A stretch of 64,000 nucleotides of DNA from Ornithobacterium rhinotracheale DSM 15997 (GCF_000265465.1 NC_018016.1:1466501-1530500); one strand, 5' to 3'; positions 8,909-19,477 are shown, counted from the stretch's first letter. Numbers and translations: made by a program. Notes: generated from the sequence alone by a model not told the origin.

Positions 8909-9940
8909 ATGAAAACGCGATATATATTAGTGGGCTATGGGCTAGCCAATGTTTGTTTTGCTAAATATTGTGTGGAAAACAAACAATCTTTTGTAATTTT
9001 CGATGATCAAAAAATCACCGCCTCCAATGTTGCAGCGGGTGTTGTAAACCCCGTGGTGCTGAAACGCTTTACACCAGTTTGGCAAGCGATAGAACAAATG
9101 GAGCTGCTCAAAAAGACATTTGCTGAATTTGCCGATCTTTTAGGTAATAAATACTTTCATGAAATGCCTATTTATAGAGTCTTGGCAAACGAGAAAGAAG
9201 GTGAAATTTGGCAAAGAAAACGATTAGAAAATCAAGTTTTAGAAAAATATTTAAACAAAGATTTAAAGGCTAATAAATACGCAAGCATCAAAGCGGAACA
9301 TGGATTTGGAACAATGCGCTACACAGGATATGTAGACATTACTCAACTTTTGGCTGATTTCAAAAATCAATATAAATCACATTTTAGGAATGAAAAATTT
9401 GATTATTCCAAATTAAATCTAGAAAATAATACTTACGAAGATATAGCATTTGAGAAGATTGTCTTTGCAGAAGGAGCCAAAGTTTCTCAAAATCCGTATT
9501 TTGGTTTTATTCCAGTAGTTCCTAATAAGGGGCAAGTGTTGAAAATCAGAACAGAAGAAGCCTTGCCACATGCTATTGTGAAATCAAAATGTTTTCTAAT
9601 GCCCATAGGCAAGCATGAATACTTTGTAGGAGCTACCTATAATCGTGATTTTGAAAATGAAGAAGCCACAATCGAAGATCGCCAGAAACTTCAAGAACAA
9701 TTGGAGCATTTCTATACAGAGCGATATCAAATCATTGATGAAAAAGTAGGATTAAGACCCACGGTTCCAGATCATAAGCCAATCATTGGTCAGCATCCAG
9801 AACACGCAAATTTGTATGTTTTAAATGGTCTAGGCACGCGCGGAACATTCAATGGGCCAGCTATGTCCAAAGCTTTGTATGAATCCATAGAACTAAACAA
9901 ACCGATTGATCCGTTAATCGATATTAAAAGATTTTTGTAA
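8909..9940 (+). CDS. FAD-dependent oxidoreductase, DAO family
   Basis: A 343-aa protein of the D-amino-acid oxidase/glycine oxidase superfamily. The N-terminal nucleotide-binding turn is YILVGYGLANVCFAKY, a variant of GxGxxG. A conserved FAD-binding segment follows the first strand (NVAAGVVNPVV), and the C-terminal signature is VLNGLGTRGTFNGPAMSKAL. The substrate cannot be told from the sequence; a small amine or amino acid is usual. It stands alone between two terminators, so it is probably monocistronic. Confidence 0.8.
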   Translation: MKTRYILVGYGLANVCFAKYCVENKQSFVIFDDQKITASNVAAGVVNPVVLKRFTPVWQAIEQMELLKKTFAEFADLLGNKYFHEMPIYRVLANEKEGEIWQRKRLENQVLEKYLNKDLKANKYASIKAEHGFGTMRYTGYVDITQLLADFKNQYKSHFRNEKFDYSKLNLENNTYEDIAFEKIVFAEGAKVSQNPYFGFIPVVPNKGQVLKIRTEEALPHAIVKSKCFLMPIGKHEYFVGATYNRDFENEEATIEDRQKLQEQLEHFYTERYQIIDEKVGLRPTVPDHKPIIGQHPEHANLYVLNGLGTRGTFNGPAMSKALYESIELNKPIDPLIDIKRFL

Positions 9941-9942
9941 GA

Positions 9943-9967
9943 AAAACCGCTAAAAAGCGGTTTTTTT
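9943..9967 (+). terminator. Intrinsic terminator
   Basis: The stem AAAACCGC / GCGGTTTT has a 6-nt loop and is followed by T7, three bases after the DAO gene stop. Confidence 0.88.
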
Positions 9968-10071
9968 AAGTTTATAACAAAATTGAATTTGTATCATTTT
10001 TAGTTGAAATTAAAAAATCATTTGGGGTAGTTATTTAAAAAATACTATATCTTTAAAAAATTACTGCAATA

Positions 10072-10102
10072 TTGTACTTACAAACTAAATAATGTATTTT
10101 TG
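10072..10102 (+). promoter_or_regulatory. Promoter of the ABC-F gene, leaderless spacing
   Basis: TTG (10072-10074), 20 nt, then TATTTTTG (10095-10102), an excellent match to the phylum consensus. The box ends 4 nt before the ATG at 10107, so the mRNA is probably leaderless. This argues against the in-frame ATG at 10092, which lies upstream of the -7 box. Confidence 0.7.
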
Positions 10103-10106
10103 CCCC

Positions 10107-11984
10107 ATGTTACAAGCGCAAAATGTTGGAGTACACTTCGCGGGCAATTATTTGTTTGACGGAGTAACTTTTAGAATCAATAAAGGCGATCGCGTGGGGC
10201 TCGCTGGTAAAAACGGAGCAGGAAAATCTACCTTGCTAAAAATCCTTTCAAAAAAACAAAATCCTACCGAAGGAGAAGTAGTTTATGAAGGGCAAATCAG
10301 TGTGGGCTATTTGTCGCAAGATATTGATTTTGAAGAGGGACGCACCGTGTGGGAAGAAGCCCAACAAGCCTTTGAACAGCTCAATTATTTGCAACAACGG
10401 ATGGACGAGGTCAATCACCAATTGGCAACACGCACCGATTACGAGAGCGATGAATATCATGATTTAATCCACGACATCAGCCACTTAACAGAACGCTACA
10501 CCATGCTCGGTGGCTATACCAAAGATGCTGATATCGAAAAAGTTTTAAAAGGTTTAGGATTTAAGAATTCAGACTTTAATCGTTTAACTTCGGAATTTTC
10601 AGGCGGGTGGCGTATGCGCGTGGAATTAGCCAAATTATTACTTCAAAAACACGATGTGATGTTACTCGACGAGCCGACCAACCACTTGGACATCGATTCC
10701 ATTTTGTGGTTGGAGGATTTCTTAAAAAGCTACGAGGGAGCAGTGATTTTGGTATCGCACGACAAATTATTTTTGGACAATGTAACCAATCGTACGCTCG
10801 AGGTGGCAAATAAGCGTATTCACGATTATAAGGCAAATTACACCAAATACATTCAGCTGAGAGATGAACGCCGTGAGCAACTCAAAGCCGAGAAGAAAAA
10901 TCAAGAACAATTTATAAAACACACCGAGCAATTAATCGATAAATTTAGAGCCAAAGCCTCCAAAGCTTCAACGGCTAAATCTTTGCAAAAGAAATTGGAG
11001 CGTATTGACATTATCGAAGTCGAAAACGAAGATGTCCACAGCATGAACATCAATTTTGAGGCATCTCAACGTTCTGGCAAAGTGGTGTTTAATCTCGAAA
11101 ATGTGAAAAAAGCATTTGGAGATCATACGATTTTTAGCAATGTAAATCTTGAAATTGTACGAGGCGAAAAGGTGGCTTTTGTGGGACAAAACGGACAAGG
11201 GAAAACCACGCTGGCACGCTGCATCGTGGGCGAACTGGATTTTGAGGGCAAAATCAAACATGGGCACAATGTAGAAGTAGGGTATTTTGCACAGAATCAG
11301 CATCATGTGTTAGTGGATACGCGTACAGTGCTAGAAGAAGCAGAGCATGCCGCCAATGAAAATACAAGACCACGAGTGCGTGATGTTTTAGGCGCATTTT
11401 TATTCAGTGGAGAAGCAGCCGAGAAAAAAGTGAAAGTCCTTTCAGGAGGAGAGAGAAATCGTTTAGCTTTGGCTAAATTACTCTTGCATCCGTCTAATGT
11501 TTTGATCATGGACGAGCCTACCAACCACTTGGATATTCAGTCTAAAGAAATTTTGAAAAACGCACTGAACAACTATGAGGGAACTTTAATTTTAGTTTCT
11601 CACGACCGTGAGTTTTTAAGCGGACTGGCAGATAAGATTGTGGAATTTAAAGAAGGAGAAGTTAAAGAATTTTTAGGCAATATCGATGAATATCTAGAGT
11701 ATAGAAAAGCATCGAATATGCGCGAAATCGAAAAGGTGGAACAGAAAAAAGAAACGACTAAATCTGTTGAAGTTCAGCCCGAAAGAAAAGAAGATAAACG
11801 AATTAAAAATAAAATTAGTAACTTAGAGGCAGAAATAGCACAACTCGAAGAAGAAATTGCTAATTTAGAACAAAAATTTATGCAAGAAAATCCAAGCGAG
11901 GAGCAATTGGCAAATTATGAAGCTTTAAAAAATAATTTGCAAGAAAAAATGCAGAATTGGGAGGATTTATCTGAACAACTTTAA
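10107..11984 (+). CDS. ABC-F family ATP-binding protein (ribosome-associated)
   Basis: A soluble protein with two ATPase domains and no membrane segment; ABC-F proteins act on the ribosomal E site. Domain 1 has Walker A GKNGAGKST, signature FSGGWRMRVE and Walker B LLDEPTNHLD. Domain 2 has GQNGQGKTT, LSGGERNRLA and IMDEPTNHLD. The linker (about residues 240-300) is charged and helical, and the C-terminus is a coiled coil of about 80 residues, like Uup/YheS-type housekeeping members. I start at ATG 10107 rather than 10092 because of the promoter position. It is 625 aa from that start. A resistance role cannot be inferred. The TerB-like gene follows 14 nt later. Confidence 0.92.
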   Translation: MLQAQNVGVHFAGNYLFDGVTFRINKGDRVGLAGKNGAGKSTLLKILSKKQNPTEGEVVYEGQISVGYLSQDIDFEEGRTVWEEAQQAFEQLNYLQQRMDEVNHQLATRTDYESDEYHDLIHDISHLTERYTMLGGYTKDADIEKVLKGLGFKNSDFNRLTSEFSGGWRMRVELAKLLLQKHDVMLLDEPTNHLDIDSILWLEDFLKSYEGAVILVSHDKLFLDNVTNRTLEVANKRIHDYKANYTKYIQLRDERREQLKAEKKNQEQFIKHTEQLIDKFRAKASKASTAKSLQKKLERIDIIEVENEDVHSMNINFEASQRSGKVVFNLENVKKAFGDHTIFSNVNLEIVRGEKVAFVGQNGQGKTTLARCIVGELDFEGKIKHGHNVEVGYFAQNQHHVLVDTRTVLEEAEHAANENTRPRVRDVLGAFLFSGEAAEKKVKVLSGGERNRLALAKLLLHPSNVLIMDEPTNHLDIQSKEILKNALNNYEGTLILVSHDREFLSGLADKIVEFKEGEVKEFLGNIDEYLEYRKASNMREIEKVEQKKETTKSVEVQPERKEDKRIKNKISNLEAEIAQLEEEIANLEQKFMQENPSEEQLANYEALKNNLQEKMQNWEDLSEQL

Positions 11985-11998
11985 AAAATAACTAATTT

Positions 11999-12364
11999 AT
12001 GAGCAAATCAAATAAAACCATTGCAGGATATCATATTTTAATGTTGCTTTCAACCATCGACGAGGACTTTGATTCTCGTGCCGATAATATCATTCGCGAG
12101 TATTTAAGCGATGAGTCGCCTTTTCCTTTAAATCTTGATCAAGATTTAGAAGAAATCATCAATCTTGAAAGCACAGAATTAGAAAAACATTTTGTGAGCA
12201 AAGTAGAGGATTTCTACGATGATTCTACACCAGAAGAGCGTGAGCAATTCATCGAAGTTGCCAAAAAGCTCATTCGTGCCGATGAGGATATTACCGATTG
12301 CGAAAATGCGTTTTACAAAATATTATTAAAGACTTTTAGAGCAAAAGACCAAGCGCAAGCATAA
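11999..12364 (+). CDS. TerB-like small acidic protein
   Basis: A 121-aa acidic, all-helical protein. The C-terminal half (STPEEREQFIEVAKKLIRAD then EDITDCENAFYKILL) resembles the TerB/co-chaperone-like helical bundle, with its conserved acidic loop after the alanine/lysine helix. It is 14 nt after the ABC-F gene and likely co-transcribed. Function is unknown; a direct role in tellurite resistance is not implied, as no other ter genes are present. Confidence 0.6.
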   Translation: MSKSNKTIAGYHILMLLSTIDEDFDSRADNIIREYLSDESPFPLNLDQDLEEIINLESTELEKHFVSKVEDFYDDSTPEEREQFIEVAKKLIRADEDITDCENAFYKILLKTFRAKDQAQA

Positions 12365-12405
12365 ATTTAAATTTTAGGCAGTTTTTACGCTTGATTAAAA
12401 ATCCT

Positions 12406-12413
12406 TAAATTTG
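12406..12413 (+). promoter_or_regulatory. -7 box upstream of ffh
   Basis: TAAATTTG matches TAnnTTTG 51 nt before the ffh ATG. No -33 TTG stands at the right distance. Confidence 0.5.
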
Positions 12414-12464
12414 CCAAAAGTCGGAAAAAACGATAATTTTTAATATTAAATCAAACAGAAATAA

Positions 12465-13805
12465 ATGTTTCAAAGCTTACAAGATAAATTAGATAATGCC
12501 TTGCACACGCTCAAAGGGCACGGGCATATTTCAGAAATAAATGTTGCAGAAACCATCAAGGAAATCAGACGCGCACTTGTGGATGCCGATGTTAGCTACA
12601 AAGTAGCCAAAGATTTTACTAATAAAGTAAAAGACAAAGCCATAGGTCAAAATGTATTAACAACCTTGAATCCAGGGCAGTTGATGACCAAAATCGTGCA
12701 CGACGAAATGGCGGAGCTTATGGGAGGCGAAACCCAAGAATTAAATGTTTCTGCCAACCCAACTATTATCTTAATTGCTGGTTTGCAAGGTTCTGGTAAA
12801 ACCACTTTTTCAGGTAAATTAGCTCAGTTTCTTAAAAAGAAAAAGAGCAAAAAACCACTTTTGGTAGCAGGCGATGTGTATCGTCCTGCAGCGATCGATC
12901 AGCTAAAAGTTTTAGGCGAGCAGATTGATGTGCCAGTTTACACCGAGGAGGGGAACAAAAATCCTGTGGAAATTGCTCAAAATGCTTTGCAACAAGCCAG
13001 ACAAAACAATAATAATGTAATCATTGTCGATACCGCAGGGCGTTTAGCAATAGATGAGGCAATGATGCAGGAGATTCGAAATGTGCACCAAGCCATTAAG
13101 CCAACCGAAACCCTTTTCGTAGTGGATTCGATGACGGGGCAAGATGCGGTGAATACGGCAAAAGCTTTCAACGAAGTGCTTGATTATGATGGTGTAGTGC
13201 TCACAAAATTAGATGGTGATACCCGTGGTGGAGCGGCACTTACGATTCGCACCGTGGTAGATAAACCTATCAAATTTATCTCAACAGGTGAGAAGCTCGA
13301 TAAACTAGATGTGTTCCACCCAAGTCGTATGGCAGACAGAATTTTGGGAATGGGAGATGTGGTTTCCCTTGTAGAGAGAGCGCAAGAACAATTTGACGAG
13401 GAAGAGGCGAGAAGATTACAAAAGAAAATCGCTAAAAATAAATTTGATTTTAATGATTTCTTAAAACAAATCAAGCAAATCAAGCGCATGGGGAACATGA
13501 AAGACCTTTTGGGTATGATTCCAGGTGCAGGAAAAGCCTTGAAAGGAATCGAAATCGACGATGATGCCTTTAAACATGTAGAAGCAATCATTTACTCAAT
13601 GACCAATCAAGAGCGTGAAAATCCAAACATCATCGATGCCAGTCGCAAACGCCGTATTGCAAGAGGTTGTGGTCGCTCGGTGCAAGATGTAAACCAATTA
13701 TTGAAGCAATTCTCGCAAATGGGCAAGATGATGAAATTTATGCAATCTAGCCAAGGAAAGGCTATGATGAAGATGATGGGAAGTAAAATCCCTGGCATGA
13801 ATTAA
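12465..13805 (+). CDS. ffh: Signal recognition particle protein Ffh (SRP54)
   Basis: This GTPase binds signal sequences and SRP RNA for co-translational membrane targeting. The N domain is followed by the G domain, with G1 GLQGSGKTT, the DTAGR motif, and TKLDGD for guanine specificity. The methionine-rich M domain carries the RNA-binding segment SRKRRIARGCG with VNQLLKQFSQMGKMMKFM. At 446 aa the length is normal. The 4.5S RNA gene was not found in this window. Confidence 0.97.
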   Translation: MFQSLQDKLDNALHTLKGHGHISEINVAETIKEIRRALVDADVSYKVAKDFTNKVKDKAIGQNVLTTLNPGQLMTKIVHDEMAELMGGETQELNVSANPTIILIAGLQGSGKTTFSGKLAQFLKKKKSKKPLLVAGDVYRPAAIDQLKVLGEQIDVPVYTEEGNKNPVEIAQNALQQARQNNNNVIIVDTAGRLAIDEAMMQEIRNVHQAIKPTETLFVVDSMTGQDAVNTAKAFNEVLDYDGVVLTKLDGDTRGGAALTIRTVVDKPIKFISTGEKLDKLDVFHPSRMADRILGMGDVVSLVERAQEQFDEEEARRLQKKIAKNKFDFNDFLKQIKQIKRMGNMKDLLGMIPGAGKALKGIEIDDDAFKHVEAIIYSMTNQERENPNIIDASRKRRIARGCGRSVQDVNQLLKQFSQMGKMMKFMQSSQGKAMMKMMGSKIPGMN

Positions 13806-13817
13806 CAAAAGAAATAG

Positions 13818-13847
13818 TTGCACAATTGGTAAATATTATTAAATTTG
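13818..13847 (+). promoter_or_regulatory. Promoter of the small beta-barrel gene
   Basis: TTG (13818-13820), 19 nt, TAAATTTG (13840-13847), located 30 nt before the ATG. Confidence 0.7.
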
Positions 13848-13877
13848 CTGTAACAACATTAAGTTAAAATTACAGAA

Positions 13878-14372
13878 ATGAAAAAGTTATTATTCAGCGC
13901 GTTAGTCGCTTTCGGAATTTCACAAGTAAGTGCACAACAAGGTGAAACATTAATCAATGTAGGTGTTGGTTTTGATTCATGGTCTGGTGTTCCTGTTTAT
14001 GTAGGAGCAGAACATTATGTGACTGATGATATCACAGTTGGAGGGCAGTTAGAATATGGTAGTGCAAGCAATTATGGATATCAATCTTTAAAAGTAAAGG
14101 CTGACATTTTTTCGGTGGGAGCTGTTGGAAATTATTATTTCGATAGACTTTTAAGCTTGCCAAGCGAGTGGGATGTTTATGCTGGATTAAACCTTACTTA
14201 TTATTCTTATAACATTAAGGATGATGTTTATAAAGTTAGCGGTTCTAATACAGGTTTTGGAGCTCAAGTAGGAACAAGATATTTCTTTGCTCCAAACTGG
14301 GCAGCTAATTTAGAGTTTGGTGGAGGAAGCCAAGTATCTGGAGGAAAAATAGGAGTTACTTATAAATTCTAA
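13878..14372 (+). CDS. Small outer-membrane beta-barrel protein
   Basis: 164 aa with a signal peptide (KKLLFSALVAFGISQVSAQQ). The mature protein of about 145 residues shows alternating polar/aromatic strands (VYVGAEHYVTDDITVGGQLEY and similar) and ends in an aromatic residue (GVTYKF), as beta-barrel proteins do for BAM recognition. It resembles OmpW/OmpX-sized porin-like proteins of the phylum. It is monocistronic, between a clear promoter and a terminator. The specific role is unknown. Confidence 0.75.
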   Translation: MKKLLFSALVAFGISQVSAQQGETLINVGVGFDSWSGVPVYVGAEHYVTDDITVGGQLEYGSASNYGYQSLKVKADIFSVGAVGNYYFDRLLSLPSEWDVYAGLNLTYYSYNIKDDVYKVSGSNTGFGAQVGTRYFFAPNWAANLEFGGGSQVSGGKIGVTYKF

Positions 14373-14395
14373 TTTTAATCCAAGTTAAAAATATA

Positions 14396-14429
14396 AAATC
14401 ACTCTCATTTTTTTGAGGGTGATTTTTTT
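14396..14429 (+). terminator. Intrinsic terminator
   Basis: The stem AATCACTCTCA / TGAGGGTGATT (with G-T wobbles) is followed by T7 after the beta-barrel gene. Confidence 0.82.
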
Positions 14430-14442
14430 ATAATCAAAATTT

Positions 14443-14480
14443 AAAACCCGTTGGGAAAACATATTCTCAACGGGTTTTTT
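14443..14480. terminator. Bidirectional hairpin between convergent genes
   Basis: AAACCCGTTG pairs with CAACGGGTTT, with T-rich tracts on both strands. It probably terminates the minus-strand coiled-coil gene and backs up the previous terminator. Confidence 0.72.
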
Positions 14481-14505
14481 AATATGAAAAATTAAATGAA
14501 ATTTA

Positions 14506-14751
14506 TTATTTCAAACCTTGTTCTATTTGGTTTTTCTTGATTTCAAAATCCTCAATAGCTTCAGTGATTACATCTAGCGAATCAGCTGCTGCTTGATGCA
14601 CTTTTTCTAATCTTTTGTCTAATTGTTCAGATTTGATTTCAAATAAATCTACTTCAACTTGTCCCACTTTTTCGATTAAACTTTGTTGTGTGTTTTTGAT
14701 ATCTTCTAGTTTGTTCAAAACACTTTTCATTACTTCTACTTGATTTGCCAT
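14506..14751 (-). CDS. Small coiled-coil protein, function unknown
   Basis: An 81-aa protein, almost wholly helical, with heptad-like hydrophobic spacing (VLNKLEDIKNTQQSLIEKVG, then VEVDLFEIKSEQLDKRLEKV). It has no signal peptide and no membrane segment. I do not recognise the family. It sits alone between a bidirectional terminator and the GMC oxidoreductase gene, which ends about 90 nt upstream on the same strand. Confidence 0.65.
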   Translation of the reverse strand: MANQVEVMKSVLNKLEDIKNTQQSLIEKVGQVEVDLFEIKSEQLDKRLEKVHQAAADSLDVITEAIEDFEIKKNQIEQGLK

Positions 14752-14840
14752 AATTTAAAATTTTATACAATTAATATTGCAACATTGATTCCAAAAAAGA
14801 CTTTTGAAATAAAAAATATTTATAAAAATTACCTAAATCG

Positions 14841-16427
14841 TTAAATTTGTTTAAAATCTTCTTTCGCAATGGTTGCCATATTTCGCTCTGCCAAGGCGGT
14901 GATAAACACAAAAGGATTTACGCCCGCACTCCCTGGAATGAGTGAGCTGTCTTGCACATACAGATTTTTGTACCCATGCACACGACCAAAATCATCGGTA
15001 GCTTTGCCTAGCACGCAACCGCCAAGTGGGTGGTAGCAGAAATCATCTCCAAATCCATTATTAAACAACAATCGCGAACGAGTTCCGCCGTTGTCTTCTT
15101 TCAGTTTTTTGAGTAAAAGTTTGGCTGCTTTTACAGAATATTCGTTTTGAGATCTTTTCCAGTTCAGTTTTACCTTTTTACTTGCTTTGTCAAAATAGTA
15201 GTTTCCACGCTCTCGGTTGTCTGAAATAGAGAGGAATAGCGTAGTCCAAGTTTCAATGCCTAAAGGAAGCGGTGCAATTTCAGCAAAAATTTTGTATTCA
15301 AAATCGCCATTCCACATATCAATCCCTTTCACTGGAATAGTTGATTGGTTCACGCCCGTGCTATTTACAAAGTTTCGCCCTGTCATGATATTTCCGTTGG
15401 GTCCCCAATGTTGCCCAAGTTCTTCGTTTAAATTTGGCAAGCCACCTAAATATTTAGATTTAAGCAAAACCTCAGAAGTTCCTGTGCTACCCGCGTTGAG
15501 GAATAATTTGTCGCAAGTATAAATTTCGAGTACATCTACATCGCCATTCTCTTTAATCACTTTCACCTCTAGTGTGTAAGTTCCATCTTCGTTGGCAATG
15601 ATTTTGTCGAGCATTCGCATCGTTCTGAGCGAAACAAGTCCAGTTTCTTCCGCTTTTTTAAGATAAGTTTGGTCTAAGCTGAATTTTCCAGCATTGTTTC
15701 CATAAATTACTTCTCCTCCTAAAGCAGATTTGTAAACCTCGCCCTTGGCTTCAAGTTGCATGTAATCAAAGTCGTAGGTGTTGCTAAAGAATTGTGTTTT
15801 TAATCCTGCATTGTGTGCTTGTTTTTCGGCAGAGCGCGAGAAATTATAATATTCCGTTGTGTCATAGAATTTTTCTGGAATTCTTTGCACTTTTAATTCC
15901 TTATTGGCAAGTGGGAAGAAGACATCATACATTTCCTTATCATCGATTTGCGGGAAAATCTCTTTAAAATAATCTCTCCTTGGCGGAATAGATATTCCTC
16001 CGTTCACAATGGAACCACCACCATAGGCACGCCCTGCAAAAATATCCATTTCGTCATATTTTATTTTATCTAAAACTCCTGGATATTTTTTTATCGGGAT
16101 CGGGATAGGAATTGGAGCATTTGGCCAATTAGAAAACCAGCTAGAGCGTTTATCTGCCTTAATCATTTTACAAAAAGTATCGTGCTTAGGCGTTCTGTCC
16201 CAGCGTTTTCCCATTTCTAGAATTAACACAGGTTGCTTGTTCTCGGTTAATCTCCTCGCACACACAGCCCCACCGTAGCCACTCCCCACGATGATGTTGG
16301 GAAAATGTCCCACTTTTTTAGTTCTGTTTGGAGCAAGATTTAAAACTCTACATGCACTCAGTGTGCTGCTTGCCAACAAGGCAGAGGCACCTAAACCTGT
16401 TAATTCTAAAAATTTTCTTCTTTCCAT
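14841..16427 (-). CDS. GMC-family FAD oxidoreductase, Tat-exported lipoprotein
   Basis: A 528-aa flavoprotein of the glucose-methanol-choline/cholesterol oxidase-like superfamily. The start MERRKFLELTG is a twin-arginine motif, and LSAC (Cys26) is a lipobox, so the folded protein is probably exported by Tat and lipid-anchored. The FAD-binding turn is NIIVGSGYGGAVCARRL. The active-site-side signature near the C-terminus is CYHPLGGCVLGKATDDFGRV, followed by NLYVQDSSLIPGSAGVNP. The His in HPLGGC is typical of cholesterol oxidase-type members. The substrate is unknown. It has no obvious operon partner. Confidence 0.85.
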   Translation of the reverse strand: MERRKFLELTGLGASALLASSTLSACRVLNLAPNRTKKVGHFPNIIVGSGYGGAVCARRLTENKQPVLILEMGKRWDRTPKHDTFCKMIKADKRSSWFSNWPNAPIPIPIPIKKYPGVLDKIKYDEMDIFAGRAYGGGSIVNGGISIPPRRDYFKEIFPQIDDKEMYDVFFPLANKELKVQRIPEKFYDTTEYYNFSRSAEKQAHNAGLKTQFFSNTYDFDYMQLEAKGEVYKSALGGEVIYGNNAGKFSLDQTYLKKAEETGLVSLRTMRMLDKIIANEDGTYTLEVKVIKENGDVDVLEIYTCDKLFLNAGSTGTSEVLLKSKYLGGLPNLNEELGQHWGPNGNIMTGRNFVNSTGVNQSTIPVKGIDMWNGDFEYKIFAEIAPLPLGIETWTTLFLSISDNRERGNYYFDKASKKVKLNWKRSQNEYSVKAAKLLLKKLKEDNGGTRSRLLFNNGFGDDFCYHPLGGCVLGKATDDFGRVHGYKNLYVQDSSLIPGSAGVNPFVFITALAERNMATIAKEDFKQI

Positions 16428-16532
16428 AAATATTTTTTATGCCTCTTGTAGGTGCAAAAATGTTGCCGTTATCTCAAAATCCTATAAAATTTATATCCGT
16501 TGAATGTTTTAAATCCATTTGAAAATATAGAT

Positions 16533-16733
16533 TTAGTCCGTTTCTTCTAGACTAAAAATAGCTTCAACTTGCGTTTCAAAATAAGCTGCGATTTTCAAAG
16601 CCAAAACGGTGGAAGGGACATACTTTTTGCTCTCGATGGCATGTATCGTTTGTCGGCTCACGCCAATTTCTTGCGCCAATTGCTCTTGTGTGATGTTTTT
16701 TTTGGCGCGTTTTACCTTGAGTGTATTTTCCAT
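16533..16733 (-). CDS. XRE/Cro-type transcriptional regulator, YgzD-like small HTH
   Basis: 66 aa, almost entirely one helix-turn-helix: NITQEQLAQEIGVSRQTIHA then IESKKYVPSTVLALKIA. It resembles the minimal HTH regulators paired with small membrane proteins in many bacteria. It lies 2 nt after the 4-TM gene and is co-transcribed with it, so the regulator likely controls its own partner operon. No palindromic operator was identified with confidence. Confidence 0.85.
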   Translation of the reverse strand: MENTLKVKRAKKNITQEQLAQEIGVSRQTIHAIESKKYVPSTVLALKIAAYFETQVEAIFSLEETD

Positions 16734-16735
16734 TT

Positions 16736-17185
16736 TTAGCCTTTTTTCTGTTTAAATAAAAGATAATGAAATCTGAGTATAAATAAAATAAGAACGGTGT
16801 AAATGCTGAAAATCAAAACATTGATGAAAGCAAAACCGTAGACAAAAATAAATAAAACCAATAAGATTAAATAATTAACCAAAAATGCCCACTGAAAGGA
16901 TTCTAAACGCAGTTTTTCGATAAATTCATCTTCAACCTTTTCTCGTGCAAAGGCAATCATGAGACCGCCCACGATCCAGAGCACATTTACAAGCGTGTAC
17001 AGAATATCTCTAGACGAAAAATCAAAAATTTTATCTTCCTCAAAATAGCCCAAAAAGGCAAAAACTTTGGTTTCGATACCAAAATTAGGTTTAAAGGTAG
17101 AATAAGTCCAAAGCGCAATGCCAATCAAGACAAGAGCAAGCCCAAGCCATTTAAAATTACGCGGAATTAAGAATTTTGTTTTCAT
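16736..17185 (-). CDS. Four-helix integral membrane protein paired with an XRE regulator
   Basis: 149 aa with four predicted transmembrane segments: around FKWLGLALVLIGIALWTYS, ILYTLVNVLWIVGGLMIAFA, WAFLVNYLILLVLFIFVYGF and VLIFSIYTVLILFILRF. There are few charged residues outside the loops. No catalytic motif is seen. Membrane protein plus minimal XRE regulator is a recurrent two-gene arrangement of unknown job. Confidence 0.75.
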   Translation of the reverse strand: MKTKFLIPRNFKWLGLALVLIGIALWTYSTFKPNFGIETKVFAFLGYFEEDKIFDFSSRDILYTLVNVLWIVGGLMIAFAREKVEDEFIEKLRLESFQWAFLVNYLILLVLFIFVYGFAFINVLIFSIYTVLILFILRFHYLLFKQKKG

Positions 17186-17302
17186 GATTAAAGGGTTTTA
17201 TTGTTTCATATTCCAAATGTAAAATAAACTTTACAAATTGTTTGGTTTTCTTGTCGTGAAATTTTAGCCTAAAAAGATTTAAAAGAGAATTAACGAATAA
17301 AA

Positions 17303-18819
<1,517 letters not shown>

Positions 18820-18856
18820 GAAATCATAAATTATTTTTTTATTATTAATTACACTT

Positions 18857-18894
18857 AGATGATACTTTATTCCGATAGAGTATCATCTTTTTTT
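18857..18894 (+). terminator. guaB intrinsic terminator
   Basis: A 10-bp perfect stem AGATGATACT / AGTATCATCT is followed by T7. Confidence 0.88.
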
Positions 18895-18968
18895 ATTCAA
18901 ATAAGCCTAGAAAACGAAATTTAGCAGTATTTTTTTTGTGTAAAGTCTGTTTTTAAGTAAAAAATATC

Positions 18969-18976
18969 TATATTTG
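18969..18976 (+). promoter_or_regulatory. -7 box of the Lrp-family gene
   Basis: TATATTTG matches the consensus and ends 21 nt before the ATG at 18998. A TTG at 18974-18976 is inside this box and is therefore not a plausible start codon. Confidence 0.55.
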
Positions 18977-18997
18977 ACCACGATTTTAGAATTAAAT

Positions 18998-19468
18998 ATG
19001 AATATCGATAATATAGACAAGCGGATTTTAAAGGAATTATTGATTAATAGTAAGCAATCAATCAAGGATCTTGCGCAAAAAGTTGAACTTTCAGTAACAC
19101 CCGTACACGAACGAATCAAGAAGCTGGAATCTACGGGAATCATCAAGGGATATTCTGCCAATTTGGATATCAAAAAAATTGGATTTAATCTCGTAGTCTA
19201 CATGAATATTACGCTCATTAGACATCAAGAAGAGCTAGACAGCGAAATCGCTAATTACATCAATGGGCTTGATGAGGTGGTGGAAGCCTATTTCGTTTCA
19301 GGAGATTTTGATTTAATGGTGAAAGCCGTTTTGCGAGATATGTCTCATTATCAAGAATTTGTGTTGCACAAAATGTCTAGAATCGATATTATTTCTAATG
19401 TGCGTAGCTATTTTGTAATCAAAGATATTAAAGACCACAACGAGCGTATATATCCAGATAATTTGTAA
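18998..19468 (+). CDS. Lrp/AsnC-family transcriptional regulator
   Basis: 156 aa from the ATG at 18998. The N-terminal winged HTH (IDKRILKELLINSKQSIKDL, then VTPVHERIKKLESTGIIKGY) is followed by an AsnC/RAM ligand-binding domain (EVVEAYFVSGDFDLMVKAV). The start at 18998 gives the usual MNIDNIDKRIL opening. An EamA transporter begins 9 nt after its stop, and Lrp regulators commonly control such amino-acid exporters. The link here rests on position only. Confidence 0.9.
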   Translation: MNIDNIDKRILKELLINSKQSIKDLAQKVELSVTPVHERIKKLESTGIIKGYSANLDIKKIGFNLVVYMNITLIRHQEELDSEIANYINGLDEVVEAYFVSGDFDLMVKAVLRDMSHYQEFVLHKMSRIDIISNVRSYFVIKDIKDHNERIYPDNL

Positions 19469-19473
19469 CTTTG
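19466..19473 (+). promoter_or_regulatory. -7 box four bases before the EamA start (leaderless type)
   Basis: TAACTTTG overlaps the Lrp stop codon and ends 4 nt before the ATG at 19478. It suggests an internal leaderless promoter in addition to read-through from the Lrp gene. Confidence 0.45.
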
Positions 19474-19477
19474 CGCC

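Noticed and set aside
10576-11524. Several antisense open frames inside the ABC-F gene
   Set aside because: They follow from the GC and codon pattern of the sense gene and show no domains, promoters or start context.
11999-12364. A tellurite-resistance operon
   Set aside because: Only a TerB-like single gene is present; terC, terD, terZ and similar genes are missing.
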